A stretch of 64,000 bases of DNA. Source: Chondrus crispus (taxonomy: Eukaryota > Rhodophyta > Florideophyceae > Gigartinales > Gigartinaceae). This document shows positions 45,101 to 56,066 of the stretch, one piece after another. The stretch's first letter is position 1; each line of letters begins with the position of its first letter. Both the position numbers and the translations under genes were made by a program. The DNA is taken from assembly GCF_000350225.1 (NCBI RefSeq), contig NW_005179226.1, positions 1 through 64,000 of the forward strand. Reading direction: 5' to 3'. The notes beneath the pieces were generated by a model. That model was not told where the DNA came from. It worked only from the letters and a program-made list of their open reading frames with translations, and searched no databases.

Positions 45101-46274
45101 CAAAGTCAAACCTGATTCGGTGTGTAAACTTTTGAAAGCAATCTATGGTCTTAAGCAAGCCCATCGCCAATGGCATAGTAAGATCGATGAGTTTCTGATC
45201 ACTGAACTTGGTTTCAACACTACACGCAGCGACCCATGTCTTTACATTCGACGTCAAGGCAATGTCATCATGATTATCGCGTTGTACGTGGACGATCTGC
45301 TGCTAGCTGGAAGTGACTTGGAGGCCATACTATGGATGAAAAATGAACTCAACAAACGATTCGATATGAAAGACCTTGGCGAAGCGAAGACTTGTATTGG
45401 TCTAGAGATCGACCGTATACGTTCTAAACACGTCCTGACCGTCACGCAGTCGAAGTATGCCCAAGCAGTACTGAAACGGTTCAAAATGTCGGCATGCAAT
45501 CCTTGCGTTACTCCGATGGAACAGTCTCGACATGTCACAATGCAAGTGGCCGAAACTGGCACTGATGACAATCCATGCTTTGAACCATATCGTCAGGCCA
45601 TTGGATGTCTAATGTTCCTAATGGTCGGGACCCGCCCCGATATTGCGTATGCCATTGGAAAGTTATCTCAACACTGTGCCGACCCTCACGAGTCGCACTG
45701 GTCAGGTGTGAAACGTGTTTTGAGATACTTGCGTGGGTCCCAGCATCTTGGAATAGTGTTTGGTAAAGATGATCTTGGTACGGAACTTCATGGGTATAGC
45801 GACGCAGATTGGGGTGGATGCCTTGAATCACGAAAATCAACGAGTGGGTACGTGTTCAAGCTTTGTGATGGGCCTATCAGTTGGGCTTCCCGGAAACAAA
45901 CAGTAGTTGCAAAGTCTACTTGTGAGGCAGAATACATCGCACTCAGTGAAGCATGCAAAGAGGCCGCGTGGCTTCGACGCTTCCATGCTGATGCACTTGG
46001 TGCGAATTCGGATCCAACAATTCGCGTTGGATGTGACAACGCTGGTACGATTGCGTTTGCTCAGAACGAATCTACAAATCGTCGCAACAAGCACATTGAT
46101 ATTACGTATCATTTTGTTCGAGATGCGGTGCAGCGAAAACTGGTCACATTGTACCATTGTCCGACAACAGAAATGCCAGCCGATATGCTGACCAAACCAC
46201 TTGGTCGCGTGCTGTTTGAAAAGTTCGTGGGCATGGTTGGGCTTTCCGAGTGCAAAGCTGCCCAAAGCATGTGA
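42157..46274 (+). pseudogene. gag-pol: B3 gag-pol (one frameshift)
   Basis: Cop-B polyprotein from ATG 42157 (MEDQGGGG) to TGA 46272-46274. A single-base loss in a C run at ~44110-44115 (four C where B1 has five) shifts the frame just after the integrase core. Both halves are otherwise open: Gag, CCHC (~42817-42858), VDSACT (~43053), HERFAH, integrase DDE, then linker, RVT_2 YVDD (~45286), RNase H (DADWGGC, CDNAGT). An upstream in-frame TTG at 42136 extends the frame, but ATG 42157 is the first ATG. Confidence 0.94.
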
Positions 46275-46285
46275 TCGAGGGGAGG

Positions 46286-47551
46286 TATTGAAAATGTGCG
46301 ACCACATGCTGTTATCTGAAAAGGTCAAAATCGAGTGACACGTGTACATGACTGCACGGTCCGGGCGCTCTTACCCATATCACGACATGACACGTGTAAA
46401 ATCCCAGATTTTGGGGTTCCGGGGACGAAAGTGGCCTCTCGGAGGGTCATGCAAATTTGCATAGTTTTGCCAAGTGGAACCTTGGCCCGTAGCACTATAG
46501 ACTACACAGGAAATACTGCAATTCTATTGGCCCTCAGGTCTAATGCTGCAAATCTATTGGTCGAGCGTTGTCCACGTGTGCGTCATTGGCTTTGTGATGT
46601 ACTTTAAATGGCCTGTATATGCCATAATTACGTTGTTTTGAGGGTTTCAAGTGGTTTGCCATGGTTGTGATGGGTAATTGCATGGGGCCCCCGGGCGGGA
46701 CACATGTATGCCGTGTACACATTGACACGTCGCCAGGTGGATTCGTGTACGTACACATGTACACGCATCCAGGTGTATGCACATGAGGGTTTACAGTTTT
46801 ACAGTGTCAGACTGTTTGCGATCCTGCGCGTGTCCGAGTACAGTACATGTGAATCAAAAGTACACCAAGTACTTGTCGCGAGAGGAATACAGTTGTGCGA
46901 TTATTCTGTGTACGCGTCACGCTGTATGCGAGAGTCTTGCGTGAGCACGCGCCGTTGCACTGTGCTCTCGTCATGGTGCGCCGTTGGATGCAAGTTCATG
47001 ACAGTACTCGTGTGATTTACATGTATTCTCATGTGAGTTGTGTAGAAAGTCTGGATACACATTGTTATAACTTGCCATAATTATCTGACAGTGCTTGGCG
47101 AAATTAGTAAGGTGAGAAACAAGGATACGTATGGCGATTGTGATATGAAAGACGTTTGCGTTGTTGGAAATAGACAAGGGCCAAGTTGTTCGTTGCACAA
47201 CAATGAAGTCTGGCATGACTGGATGCAGATTAGTAAGGTGTGAAACAGTTGCATGCATAGGGCCATGGTTTACAGTCATTTGGAATGTGTAGAAATAGTT
47301 GTGAGCTAATAGTTACGAATCGATTCGTAAGGTGGAAATCGAACAGTATGGTCGGGCCACAAGAGGACCGCGCTTGGTCGCGCATAGTAGAGTATGGTTT
47401 ACTGGGAGTCGGAGTAGAGCGATAGTGTAGCACTCGAAGTGTATAAGTATCGCAGGAAAACGGCTTCAAAGTAAACCTCGGGACCAACTCCTTCACTCAC
47501 ACACATCAACCTGCCCTCCTTCTTTCCCTTGCCCCTCCGAACCTACCATTA
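46286..47551 (+). repeat. 3' LTR of B3
   Basis: 1266-bp Cop-B LTR, TATTG...CCATTA, preceded by the polypurine tract GAGGGGAGG (46277-46285). It ends at 47551, where G1 reverse transcriptase sequence begins. The flank AAGGA (47552-47556) should be its target-site duplication, with the partner off the window. Confidence 0.94.
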
Positions 47552-48202
47552 AAGGATACGTGTACTTTACCGTTACCACGTTTAACCGGCGATAGTCTAC
47601 GCAAAAGCGCATCGATCCATCCGGCTTTGGCATTAATAAACGGGCGACGCCCATTCTGACTGCGCCCGTTCGATGACTCCTGCTTCTAACATCTTCTGTA
47701 CTTCTGCGTCCTCGACCTCCCGAGCCTTTGGACCGGCTCGGTAGGGAGCTTGTGCAATTGGCCTTGTATCCGGGGACAGTTCAATACGATGGACCGTGGT
47801 GTTGATCTCACCGAGGGTCCCATCCTACATGCGGGAATACTTTTTCAACATTCGACGGAATCTTTCGCGCAGCCGGTCCGGCACGTGGCTCAGGTCGAGT
47901 TCCTCCACGTCCAGCGGGGGAGGTTCAATCCACCGCTCCGGCTTCGTAGTTGCCGTCGCGGAGAGCCTTTCCTCCCGTTCTCCTTGCTGGTCCTCGCGAT
48001 CTTGATCCGACGGTTTGCATCTTGTCTCGCCCGTAGGCGTCTTGGTGGAATTAGGAAAATTTTCCTTCTTCCTTTCTTGAATTCCGAGAACTTCACCAAT
48101 GGTGGTTTTGCTCTCGAGCGCGGCTCTCGGGTGCGGTAATAATTCTGCCACCACTTGGCCTTTTTGCACCCTGACAGGTTACGTCCTAAAATTCGCAACG
48201 AG
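47552..48202 (-). pseudogene. pol: G1 pol fragment: linker and N-terminal reverse transcriptase
   Basis: Homologous to G2 60507-61157. The linker (KGQVVAELLPHPRAALE) is open down to a TAG at 47825-47827, where G2 has Trp (WDGTLG). Beyond that, the FCVDYR-type RT start is recognisable but decayed (extra stops near 47635). An in-frame TAA (48203-48205) precedes it, at the same site as in G2. B3 truncates it. Confidence 0.88.
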
Positions 48203-49222
48203 TTAACGAAATGGCCGGTCAGGCTCAACCTGAACGACACCATTCGTGCACGTCAACCCGTGCCTTCCGTACAACGACGAGTACGGCTGAACCACAACCA
48301 AGCCCGCCCTCTTCGAGGTGCATTCTACGACGCGTTGCGTCCCTGGCTCGATAGTCGTGGCTCTTGCCACTTTTACCTTAGGGGAAAATCGCTCCACCTT
48401 TCCATCATTCTCGTCCTCTCCCGGGACGAGATTATTCTTCCCTTTTCTCGTCGAGAACCGCCCAACTATCGGAACCTCCGAGAAATCCGCCAACTCAACC
48501 GTTTTCTTCCTTGGATAAATGGCTTCCACAAACCGGTCACAGTAGTCCGCGCCTAGAATTAGCGGGACGGCTGGTTTTTCGCATACAATAAACTCGGCTG
48601 CGGCCACAAATTTTCCAAGCCTCACAGGCATTCTAATTGTGCCGAGAGTCCGGAGTGGCCTATTGTTCGCGTCGCCAATGTCTTGGGTCGGTCCGTAGGA
48701 CACTAGAGATTCCATTCCAGCTGGGAGTTCCGATTTTCGCACAAGGTTTGGTCCCGCGCCGGTGTCTAAAACAGACAACACCCGGCTCATCAATCGGATT
48801 GTGGGTCCAATGTCCGCGTAAACTTTGTAGTTTTTTCGCGCAAGCACCAAAATCTTCTCGGGACACTCCCTTCGCTTAACCCTGTACCAGGGTCTTCGAA
48901 CTTCTTCCACCGGATGATCTCCGGCTCGGCTCAAAATTTTCTTGACTTGAGCTGGCCCTTTGGGCTTATCCACCAATCCAACAACCTCCCCCCTGGGGCC
49001 TGATTTTTCCCTTAGAGACGGGGAACGGGGCTGAGCCCCGGGCACAGTACGTCGACCCTGTGCCTCTCGCGACTCATGCAAGATTCCCCTCTCTACTTTT
49101 CCTGCCGCTGCGGGATCCTTCTCACATCCGACGGCGCGGGCCCCGCGGTGGGCCCTCTGAAGGGTTGGTTCGACTTCGGCGTTGAAGCACTCGGCGTGCT
49201 CGCCGTCTGCGAATCGAACCAA
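48203..49222 (-). CDS. pol: G1 pol N terminus: retropepsin-like protease region
   Basis: Open frame of 339 codons overlapping the end of gag in the -1 frame. The aspartic protease core has VLDTGAGPNLV (catalytic DTG) and the C-terminal ILGADYC element. It ends at TAA 48203-48205 after DRPFR. G2 has the same stop, so protease and reverse transcriptase are divided by one stop codon in both copies. The true start is unclear: in this family pol would be made by frameshifting from gag, and no ATG is evident. This is the best-preserved G1 reading frame. Confidence 0.82.
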   Translation of the reverse strand: MVRFADGEHAECFNAEVEPTLQRAHRGARAVGCEKDPAAAGKVERGILHESREAQGRRTVPGAQPRSPSLREKSGPRGEVVGLVDKPKGPAQVKKILSRAGDHPVEEVRRPWYRVKRRECPEKILVLARKNYKVYADIGPTIRLMSRVLSVLDTGAGPNLVRKSELPAGMESLVSYGPTQDIGDANNRPLRTLGTIRMPVRLGKFVAAAEFIVCEKPAVPLILGADYCDRFVEAIYPRKKTVELADFSEVPIVGRFSTRKGKNNLVPGEDENDGKVERFSPKVKVARATTIEPGTQRVVECTSKRAGLVVVQPYSSLYGRHGLTCTNGVVQVEPDRPFR

Positions 49223-51372
49223 TTCTTGACCTTCAGGTAACTCGTCGATGGTATCCCTAACCTCTCCATCGGAGGCAACGCCTCATAATTTTCCAAAACT
49301 CAGTGCATTTCCCGAAGGGAAAGAATGCACGTTGGCGCAGCGTGCCCCTTTTCAGAGCAATGATAGCACACCAGTCCGTGCGTCTTGACGGGATATTGCG
49401 GCCTAGGCCCTCCACGGGCCGGCGGCCTTCCTTGACGTTGCGACCTTCCCATCCATCCTGGCCTTCGAAACGTTGTACCCTTTGTCTTCCATCGGAATGC
49501 GCGGCGCCGGCGTGTGGCCGCGTCCCCGAAACATCATCACGGGATCCGTGGGCTCTGAAAAGTACTCCGTCGTGTATGTGGGCGTCGGTAAAGTTGACGA
49601 CCGGCTTGCCCCGTAGTCCTCGTGTCCGTAGCCATACGATGGCTCAATGAACTCGCCTTCGGCTATTAACGCTCCTTCGTAGTGATTTTCGCTACTTCCG
49701 TGCGCACCGCGCTCCTCTGACGCGGAAATTGACTCGGCTAAACGGACGGCGGCATGACTTTTGCGACCGGGATAAGAAGCCCTCGGCTTCTTACCTGCCC
49801 TGAACGTCGACGGCGTCTGGATTGTGACCTTCTTGGTCTTCTTGTCCTTAGCGCGGCTCGCCGAGCCATGCGCCTTCGCGTAATTAACTAGTCTCAAAAA
49901 CGAAACGTCCCGATTGTCTTGTCGGTATTGAGATACCATCGGCTTGATACTCGAATCGAGTCCTTCAATAAACATCGTCATCTGTTCTTCCATCGATATA
50001 CGTTTCCACATCGATTGCTTGCGTCCGTCAGACGGATATAAAATTCCATCTCGTCTTCAGACGGTCTTTGCTGAACTTCTCGCAATGCGAGCACGGCTTG
50101 ACGGATCGCCTCGTCGGTTGCGAAACTCCTCAACAACCACTGTACGGCCTCCGGCCAAACGGATATCTTTCCGTGATTGGCCCCGGCCGTCTGAGACACC
50201 GAAGTGTACTGTCTCAAGGCGATGCCGCTTAAAAATTCAGGCAACAGGCAGATCGCTTGCCCCTCGTTCATTTCTTGAGTATCGAACTCCTGAACTAATT
50301 TTGCCAAAAAATCCAACACAAGGACCCCGTCTTCACCTGTGAACGTGTTGTCCTTCTTCACCTTAGGCGGAATATCTCTCCTGATTTTTCGCACGGCGGT
50401 CCGCCGGGAACTTGGCAAATACGTCTGCGGGTCCCGCAAGCGGTACTTTCGGTACGAAAGTAATTTCTTGAAGAGGTAGTTGGTCGGATCCTCCAACTCC
50501 TCCCATCGCGGCCCGCGCCGCGTTGCGACATCTTCGGGCTCCGCGTCCTTGTCTCTCCGCGAGGCGGACGAAGTGATTCCGCCCCGTCTGGAGGAAATTT
50601 TCTTGCCCTGCGAGATTCCTTTTCCTTCCTCTGAACGATGTTCGGAATCGCTGGCATGGTTCGACGAACCGTCGTCACCATCTTCGGAGAGGCCATTCGA
50701 CTCGGCCGTTGAGTCCTGGCCCTCCGGCTCGTCACTACAGTGACTCTTGCTCCGGCGTCGCAGATTCTTCTTCGAAGTCTTCGACTTGGAACTCCGCTAT
50801 ACAGCGGCCTTGTCCTTCTTCGATCGACGGTCGCCTTCTCGACCCGTGGGGAGCGGCTCTTGCCCGGCGACCTGTTCAAGGTCCTTGAGACGATGAGCGG
50901 CGCTGTCAAACCTGTCGTCGATACTGCTTCTGAATTTACCTAAGGACTCCAAAGCTTGATTCGCGTCGCGCCTTGCGTCCTTGACCGAAATTTTCAACGA
51001 AGCTAGGACCTCCGGCTCTAGACCGTCGGTCGCCTCACCTCGCTCCTTCTCGACGAGATCCACTCGAGCGGACAGCTCTCCTAAAACGGTGTGGAACTCG
51101 GATGCTTGCAACTCCAGTTGCTTCCGAACGAGGGCAAATTCAGCCTCGAGATTTTTCGTCATCTCTTGGCGAATTTCCTCGCCCATCTTCTCGAACCTGT
51201 AGGATAGGTCATCCTTGTCGGTTTCGATCCCCGTCGGGGATTCTTGACCTTCGGGATCCCTGGCCGTATTGGCCTGGCTCCGGGTGAGAGGACCTCGCGG
51301 GATCCTCGACGTCCTTGCCGATCCGCTCCTACTCGCCCCGGGACCTACGTCCCCGGGTGCGCTTGTCGACAT
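49093..51372 (-). pseudogene. gag: G1 gag, several lesions
   Basis: Starts at ATG 51372 (MSTSAPGD). The N-terminal region is a charged coiled coil (residues ~60-190), followed by a Ser/Lys/Asp-rich stretch and a retrotransposon Gag (capsid) domain (NPTNYLFKKLL-like start to GLDSSIKPMV). A CCHC knuckle CYHCSEKGHAAPTC precedes the stop at 49093. Lesions relative to G2: TAG at 50797 (Gln in G2), a base loss near 49993, a base gain near 49485, and TGA after the knuckle (EMH then stop, near 49298). Gag would form the particle core. Confidence 0.88.
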
Positions 51373-51539
51373 CGCTCGTACGAGCAAACCTACACAAAAG
51401 AGTTACAAACAAAAGAAATAAAAAAAGAGACTCCGTTACCCAGACCACTTTCGTAGTACAACTCCTGATCAAACCTGTCGTCGACACAATTCCAGGTCGG
51501 GTTTGCTGTAGACGTAATTCTAGGTCCGGAGACCACTTT

Positions 51540-52573
51540 TGTAGTGCAATGTGCCTGTCAGGCCACGAACACAGTCCGACGGTCAAACAAAAAGAAGAAA
51601 AACAACAACAGCAACAACCACTGCCGATGGCACGCGCTACGGAGCGTTCGAGACTCCCTTTCCCCTTGTGTGGGCTTGCAGCCCACTGTGGCTCAACTCC
51701 GACGGGGGGGGTTAAGGAAAGATTCCCGGCCCGGGAGGAAAATGGAGGTAGAGACTTGTGAAGACTTGAGCGCTCGGCGAGTGCGGGTTGGGCTTGTCTA
51801 CATGTAACTGCGGTTCGCTGGGTTGTAAGGCCAATGCTCGACGAGCGTCTTCAGCAACTTGGGTATAATTCAAGGTCTTCGACGGGGGCTTGTTCAGCAC
51901 TACCCGACGGGATCGTAACCGTGTAGCAACGCTACTACCGACGTGTTGCCCTGGCGCATTGAAGTATACCCTGAATGTGGACCAAGGTATGTCAAACAGG
52001 CGAGCCGCGGCGCGCAGGGAGCTCTTTTTGTCGGTGAACAACGGCCTTCCGACGGAACTTGAAACAGTAGCAGCGCTACACACCGTGTTGCCCGATGGCT
52101 AAAACACCTACACCGGATCGGTCGCAACCAACTCCAGTGGAACCAACACAATTAAGGGAAAAATAGTGATAGAGATAGAAAAGAATAGGGAAATAAAGGA
52201 AAAAGAAAAGGGAACCCCCGAGCGCTGAAGAATGCCGTAGCCTTAGGTAAAAGGGAGCGTCTTGGTAGAGACGGACTTCGACCAAGGCGACATTCAACTC
52301 CTGCAACTCGGGTTACCTTTACTGACTTGGTGGTCAGAGGGCTAAGGTATATATCGCCCCGCTGGAGCCACTACAGTGGCTCTCGGCGCTAGATCCTAGA
52401 TCTAATCTAGTGTCAGCAAAATTAACGCCAACTAATTAACTAAATAAAATAAAATAATTAAAAATTAAAACTGTGCAGTTATTCACACGTGTGTCCCCCA
52501 ACCCGGACTATTTTTTATATCCAAATATTTTCCTTTCTTTTCACCCCCCTTTTCAGGTGCGTGTTGCACTACA
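51540..52573 (-). repeat. 5' LTR of G1
   Basis: 1034 bp with perfect 10-bp terminal inverted repeats TGTAGTGCAA/TTGCACTACA. It contains a TATATA box (minus sense, 52353-52348). Downstream, element sense AAAG then TGGTCTCCGGACC is the probable primer binding site. Right flank GTGGA (52574-52578). It is clearly diverged from the G2 LTR. Confidence 0.92.
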
Positions 52574-52896
52574 GTGGAGCACGGCGCGTCTCCTCCGGCT
52601 CTTACTGTGCCCCGAGAGACCCCAATCGCGATGCCCTTTACAGCGCCCATGATGGCGCGTTCACCTGGCAGCTTATGCGCACCCGCCATATGCGAACGCG
52701 TGCTGGTGGGGTACAAATCTGCCCTCGATTTTTTTGGTTCTTCTATATCCACAACGGCGGCTGGTGTGTTGTCCGGCCGCGCGCCCCAGTCCCTGCCCTA
52801 GCTGACCGCGTGCCTTTTCTATAGCGCCCCTTGCGCTTACCACTCTTGACGCGTTCTCCTTCGGTCTCCTTTTGACCCGCCCCTCTCCCGTGCCTC
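52574..52896. other. Unique sequence between the G1 LTR and the unknown ORF
   Basis: GC-rich DNA without a recognisable gene, just upstream of the ORF at 52897. It could hold that gene's promoter. No clear TATA box or repeat was seen. Confidence 0.4.
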
Positions 52897-55101
52897 ATGG
52901 CACCCTTCCCTCGTTCCAGATGCCCGACCGCCTCGACCGTCCGGGCCCGTCGTTGCGGCCGTCTGGCACGCCTCTTATCCCGCTGTCGGTGCTGCCGGCC
53001 AACGACGCCGGGCAGCGCGCAACGAGGACCTCGAGTGCCTCGGGGAGCGAGCTGGGGAGCCTCCGTTCCCCGTTTCAGAAGACCCGCTCACGCGCCTCTA
53101 CTGTGTCAGTCGTTCTTAGTGCCGGCCCGACCTCCATTTCGCGCGGGGGGGTCCTCCGCCGCGTATACAAGATGCCCGATGGCTCCCGCCTCCGTGGGCG
53201 CGTTCAACCAGCCGGAGAAGGGGTCATACGGGGCTTGCGGGAGTTGCCGTTGCCCCGGGTCGCCGATCGGGGACTCCGGCCATATCGCGGCTGGGGATGC
53301 CGCCGACGCGCCTTCCACCACCCGGTGGTTGGGTGTGCCCTGGGAGGGTTCCGCGCCGCTCCCCCTCAGCCGGCTACGCTATCCTTGGCGCCGTTATGCG
53401 CAGGTCCGGGGCACTGTCTCGGAGTTGTTGACGTGTGCTTATCTCCGCCCGGATCTCGTGCGTATCCGTAAGATTCATGAAGCTGGTCTCGTGGATGAGT
53501 CGACATTGGCCCTCGGAAGGCTTATGGCAGAGGGTGGGGGCACGGCGTATCAAGTGCCGGATGAGATTCCATGTGATCGCACGTTCGCGTATAGCGCGGC
53601 GGAGGCCGAATATATAGACCGCATCTCGTCCGCCATGTTCTGTGGCACCCGCCGCGAACCACGGCAGTTCGTACTGTCAGGGGTCGCGCCGTTTTACGTG
53701 TGCCCTCGCCCTTACGCGTACTCCAAGTCCCGCGTATCCTTACAAAAGTCCGCGAGTGCGCTGATGCGTCTCGACTGCATCGCAGTGGCGCATCACGAAT
53801 GGGCGGAATACAAGAGAGCAGATGAAGTCGATGGTCGCGTTTTCCGGTCGGCTGCTCTCGAAGGGGGTCTCACCACCTTCGACTTCCCTTCTCTGCCCGA
53901 CGAGGTCCGTGGGTCTTTTCCGTCCTTGGGTATCCACCCGCTGCTCCCTTTCGTATTGAAACACTTCGGGTACGCGTGTGTCGACCGTCGACATCCTGCC
54001 TATGCCCTCCTCGCGTATAATTATGAACGCGAATGGGCCTGGTCTCTCACGAGCGCCATAATGAGTGAGGTCAGCGTCAACAGACGGGTGTTTATCCAGC
54101 CCCCGGCCACTCTCGCGTATCTGGAGAGAGTTGCAGTGGGGCTTCCGAACGTAGCGTTACACTCTATCGAGTGGAACTCTTCTCACTTCCTCCAGACATT
54201 TGGCTCCGCGCTTGACCTTCTACAACGAGCGGTTCGCGTCGGCGAGGCAGCTCGGCGCATGTGGACCGACTTCACATTTGGTGAACGGGCGGTGTTCTTC
54301 CCGTACGACCTCCGGAGCGACGCGTTCGTCTCGCGTTCCGAATCGGGTCCGTCCAACCTTCCTCGTGCGCGGGCGCTCGGGGGGATGGGTTCCGACGCTC
54401 GCGAGGCGCGGAGGAAGAGGTACCGCGATTTGGACGCGGTAAGTCCGACCACGGATTTCGTAGGGTGTAACCCTTTCCGCGCTGCCGCGCCATCCGCTCC
54501 TGTCTGTCATACAGATATGACGGATCCGGTCCCTGCCATGCCCCCGGTTCCACCCCTGGTACCAACAGTGTCCCAGCCAATTCGGGAGGCAGAAGTGCGC
54601 TTCCTTCAAGGTCCCCTACGCGAAGTCGAGGTCATACCCGAGCTCTCTCGAGCCCTTGGTAAATTACGGGACCGCGCCTGGTCGGTCGGCGAGCTACTGA
54701 CGACGTTGTCGACCTGGTTGTTGGCGCGGACGGAGGAGGCACACCGCCGCGGTGGCGAATGCGATCGTCTATCGTCTGAGTTGCAGCGCATCACGGAGGA
54801 ACTGCAGCGATCCCGGGAAGACTGTCTCCAGCGTTTGGACGCGTACGAGAGTGCATGCGTTGACCGCGATCGGTACCGCAGGGAGCGTGACGCGCTCCGC
54901 AGCAGTCGGGCGACGTCCTCTCGCGAGGGTTGTGCTCTCCCTCCTAACCCCACTCTCGTGCGGCGGGAGCCAATCCGCGACCCGTACGCACATATCCCGA
55001 GCTACGCCGAGGTGAACGACGTCCCTCTTCACGCGAGCTACTGCCCCCCGGATCCCTATGAAGCGGGCTCGGCAGGGGCCGTCGGCAAGGCCGATCCTTG
55101 A
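52897..55101 (+). CDS. Unrecognised 734-codon ORF, possible host or repeat-borne gene
   Basis: The only long frame not explained by a retrotransposon. I do not recognise a family and see no catalytic motif. From about residue 105 it reads like real protein (NQPEKGSYGACGSCRCPGS, aromatic- and Arg-rich globular part to ~residue 500). It then has a Pro-rich stretch (~540-565), a helical coiled-coil region (~580-670) and a polar tail. The first ~100 residues look like frame noise. The overlapping frame from ATG 52920 (MPDRLDRPGPSLRPSG to ~53200) looks more natural, so either a frameshift or an intron lies near 53190-53215. It sits between two facing gypsy 5' LTRs and has GC-rich codon use unlike the copia genes. 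It may be a host gene, a decaying member of a repeated ORF family, or part of another mobile element. Confidence 0.5.
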   Translation: MAPFPRSRCPTASTVRARRCGRLARLLSRCRCCRPTTPGSAQRGPRVPRGASWGASVPRFRRPAHAPLLCQSFLVPARPPFRAGGSSAAYTRCPMAPASVGAFNQPEKGSYGACGSCRCPGSPIGDSGHIAAGDAADAPSTTRWLGVPWEGSAPLPLSRLRYPWRRYAQVRGTVSELLTCAYLRPDLVRIRKIHEAGLVDESTLALGRLMAEGGGTAYQVPDEIPCDRTFAYSAAEAEYIDRISSAMFCGTRREPRQFVLSGVAPFYVCPRPYAYSKSRVSLQKSASALMRLDCIAVAHHEWAEYKRADEVDGRVFRSAALEGGLTTFDFPSLPDEVRGSFPSLGIHPLLPFVLKHFGYACVDRRHPAYALLAYNYEREWAWSLTSAIMSEVSVNRRVFIQPPATLAYLERVAVGLPNVALHSIEWNSSHFLQTFGSALDLLQRAVRVGEAARRMWTDFTFGERAVFFPYDLRSDAFVSRSESGPSNLPRARALGGMGSDAREARRKRYRDLDAVSPTTDFVGCNPFRAAAPSAPVCHTDMTDPVPAMPPVPPLVPTVSQPIREAEVRFLQGPLREVEVIPELSRALGKLRDRAWSVGELLTTLSTWLLARTEEAHRRGGECDRLSSELQRITEELQRSREDCLQRLDAYESACVDRDRYRRERDALRSSRATSSREGCALPPNPTLVRREPIRDPYAHIPSYAEVNDVPLHASYCPPDPYEAGSAGAVGKADP

Positions 55102-56066
55102 ATACGTGGCCCCGTCATCCCTCAGTACAGCGGTTAGCGCGTGGATGACAACGGTAAAGGCATCTCTTCCCTTTCTTGCGTCATGAACCCGGTCATTAAT
55201 AGATCTCCGACGACAAGAGGCCACGCGTGTTCCTCCTCTTCCTGGAGGCAATACCTCAATTCATCACGAAGTGTTCCCCTCAATGCGTAGCGGTCATACC
55301 TTTCTGCACGCGTTCAACTATCGCGCCGACAACTGTGCGCACGTCATCCCGCGGGATTTAACAGCGGGGGCGTTCGAATGCGGTTTCTTAGTATGGATTG
55401 CTGCTCGTCACGGACAAAAAGCCAAACATCCACGGAATAAGTTCCTGTAAAAACTCGGAGGGCATCCTACCCATGACGAGGCGCATGATACGATCTTTGT
55501 CTTCCAGACTGAAGGGTGCTCTAACCAGTGGGGGAATGTTTTCTTGTCTCCTCCTCGTTTAGGTGGACAGTAATATGATTGGCGATGCCTTCGATCGCCT
55601 TGACGACCTGTGCTTTTCCGGTTTTATCGCATTCAGGCCCTCTCCTTCGACAACGTTCCAGTGCTCGACGCGGGAGTCCCGTAAGCCGCTGTGCCAAGCC
55701 ATCGAAGAGTGCGGCGTCATCATGATTATCTTCGTGTAGAGACCCGCCATCTACCGAACACGGGGAAGAGGGCGGTTTCAAACTAAGGCCTCATATGAGG
55801 ACGTTTTGAGGTTGCCCCAGTACAGGGGATTCAACGAGACTGCTGGTCTTTTGTTCCCCTTTTGCATCTGAGAGCGCAGCTTCACGGTCAGCCACTTCAT
55901 CAATATTGTACATCCGACGCATATCACCGCCCCTTGACACGCCTGCACGGACTGGATGTGCCGTCTTAGGGGTCCGCGGGGATAGTCCAGGGGAAGCGCG
56001 GGGTCTGATTTCAGAGCTGGCACGAATTTCGGCAGCATGTCCTTGAAGTCCCCGAGTGTTCACTGC
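55102..56066. other. Unique sequence between the unknown ORF and G2
   Basis: 965 bp with only short frames on the minus strand (55521-55781, 55778-56038), which I do not recognise. No repeat, RNA gene or LTR features seen. Left flank of the G2 insertion. Confidence 0.4.

Larger units (their letters stand above)
25141..47551 (+). mobile_element. Ty1/copia element B3 (Cop-B), split by B2, 5' end off the window
   Basis: Plus-strand Cop-B element. The left piece 25141-25524 (leader, part of ORF0) follows Cop-C. The right piece 41821-47551 holds the ORF0 end, gag-pol and 3' LTR. It is inserted in the reverse transcriptase region of G1, whose sequence resumes at 47552. Its own 5' LTR and target-site partner lie beyond the left edge. 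Confidence 0.88.
47552..52573 (-). mobile_element. Ty3/gypsy element G1 (family Gyp-G), 5' part
   Basis: Minus-strand gypsy element cut at 47552 by B3, with its 3' part off the window. Present are the start of reverse transcriptase, protease, gag and a 1034-bp 5' LTR (51540-52573). It aligns with G2 throughout but carries different lesions. Confidence 0.92.
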
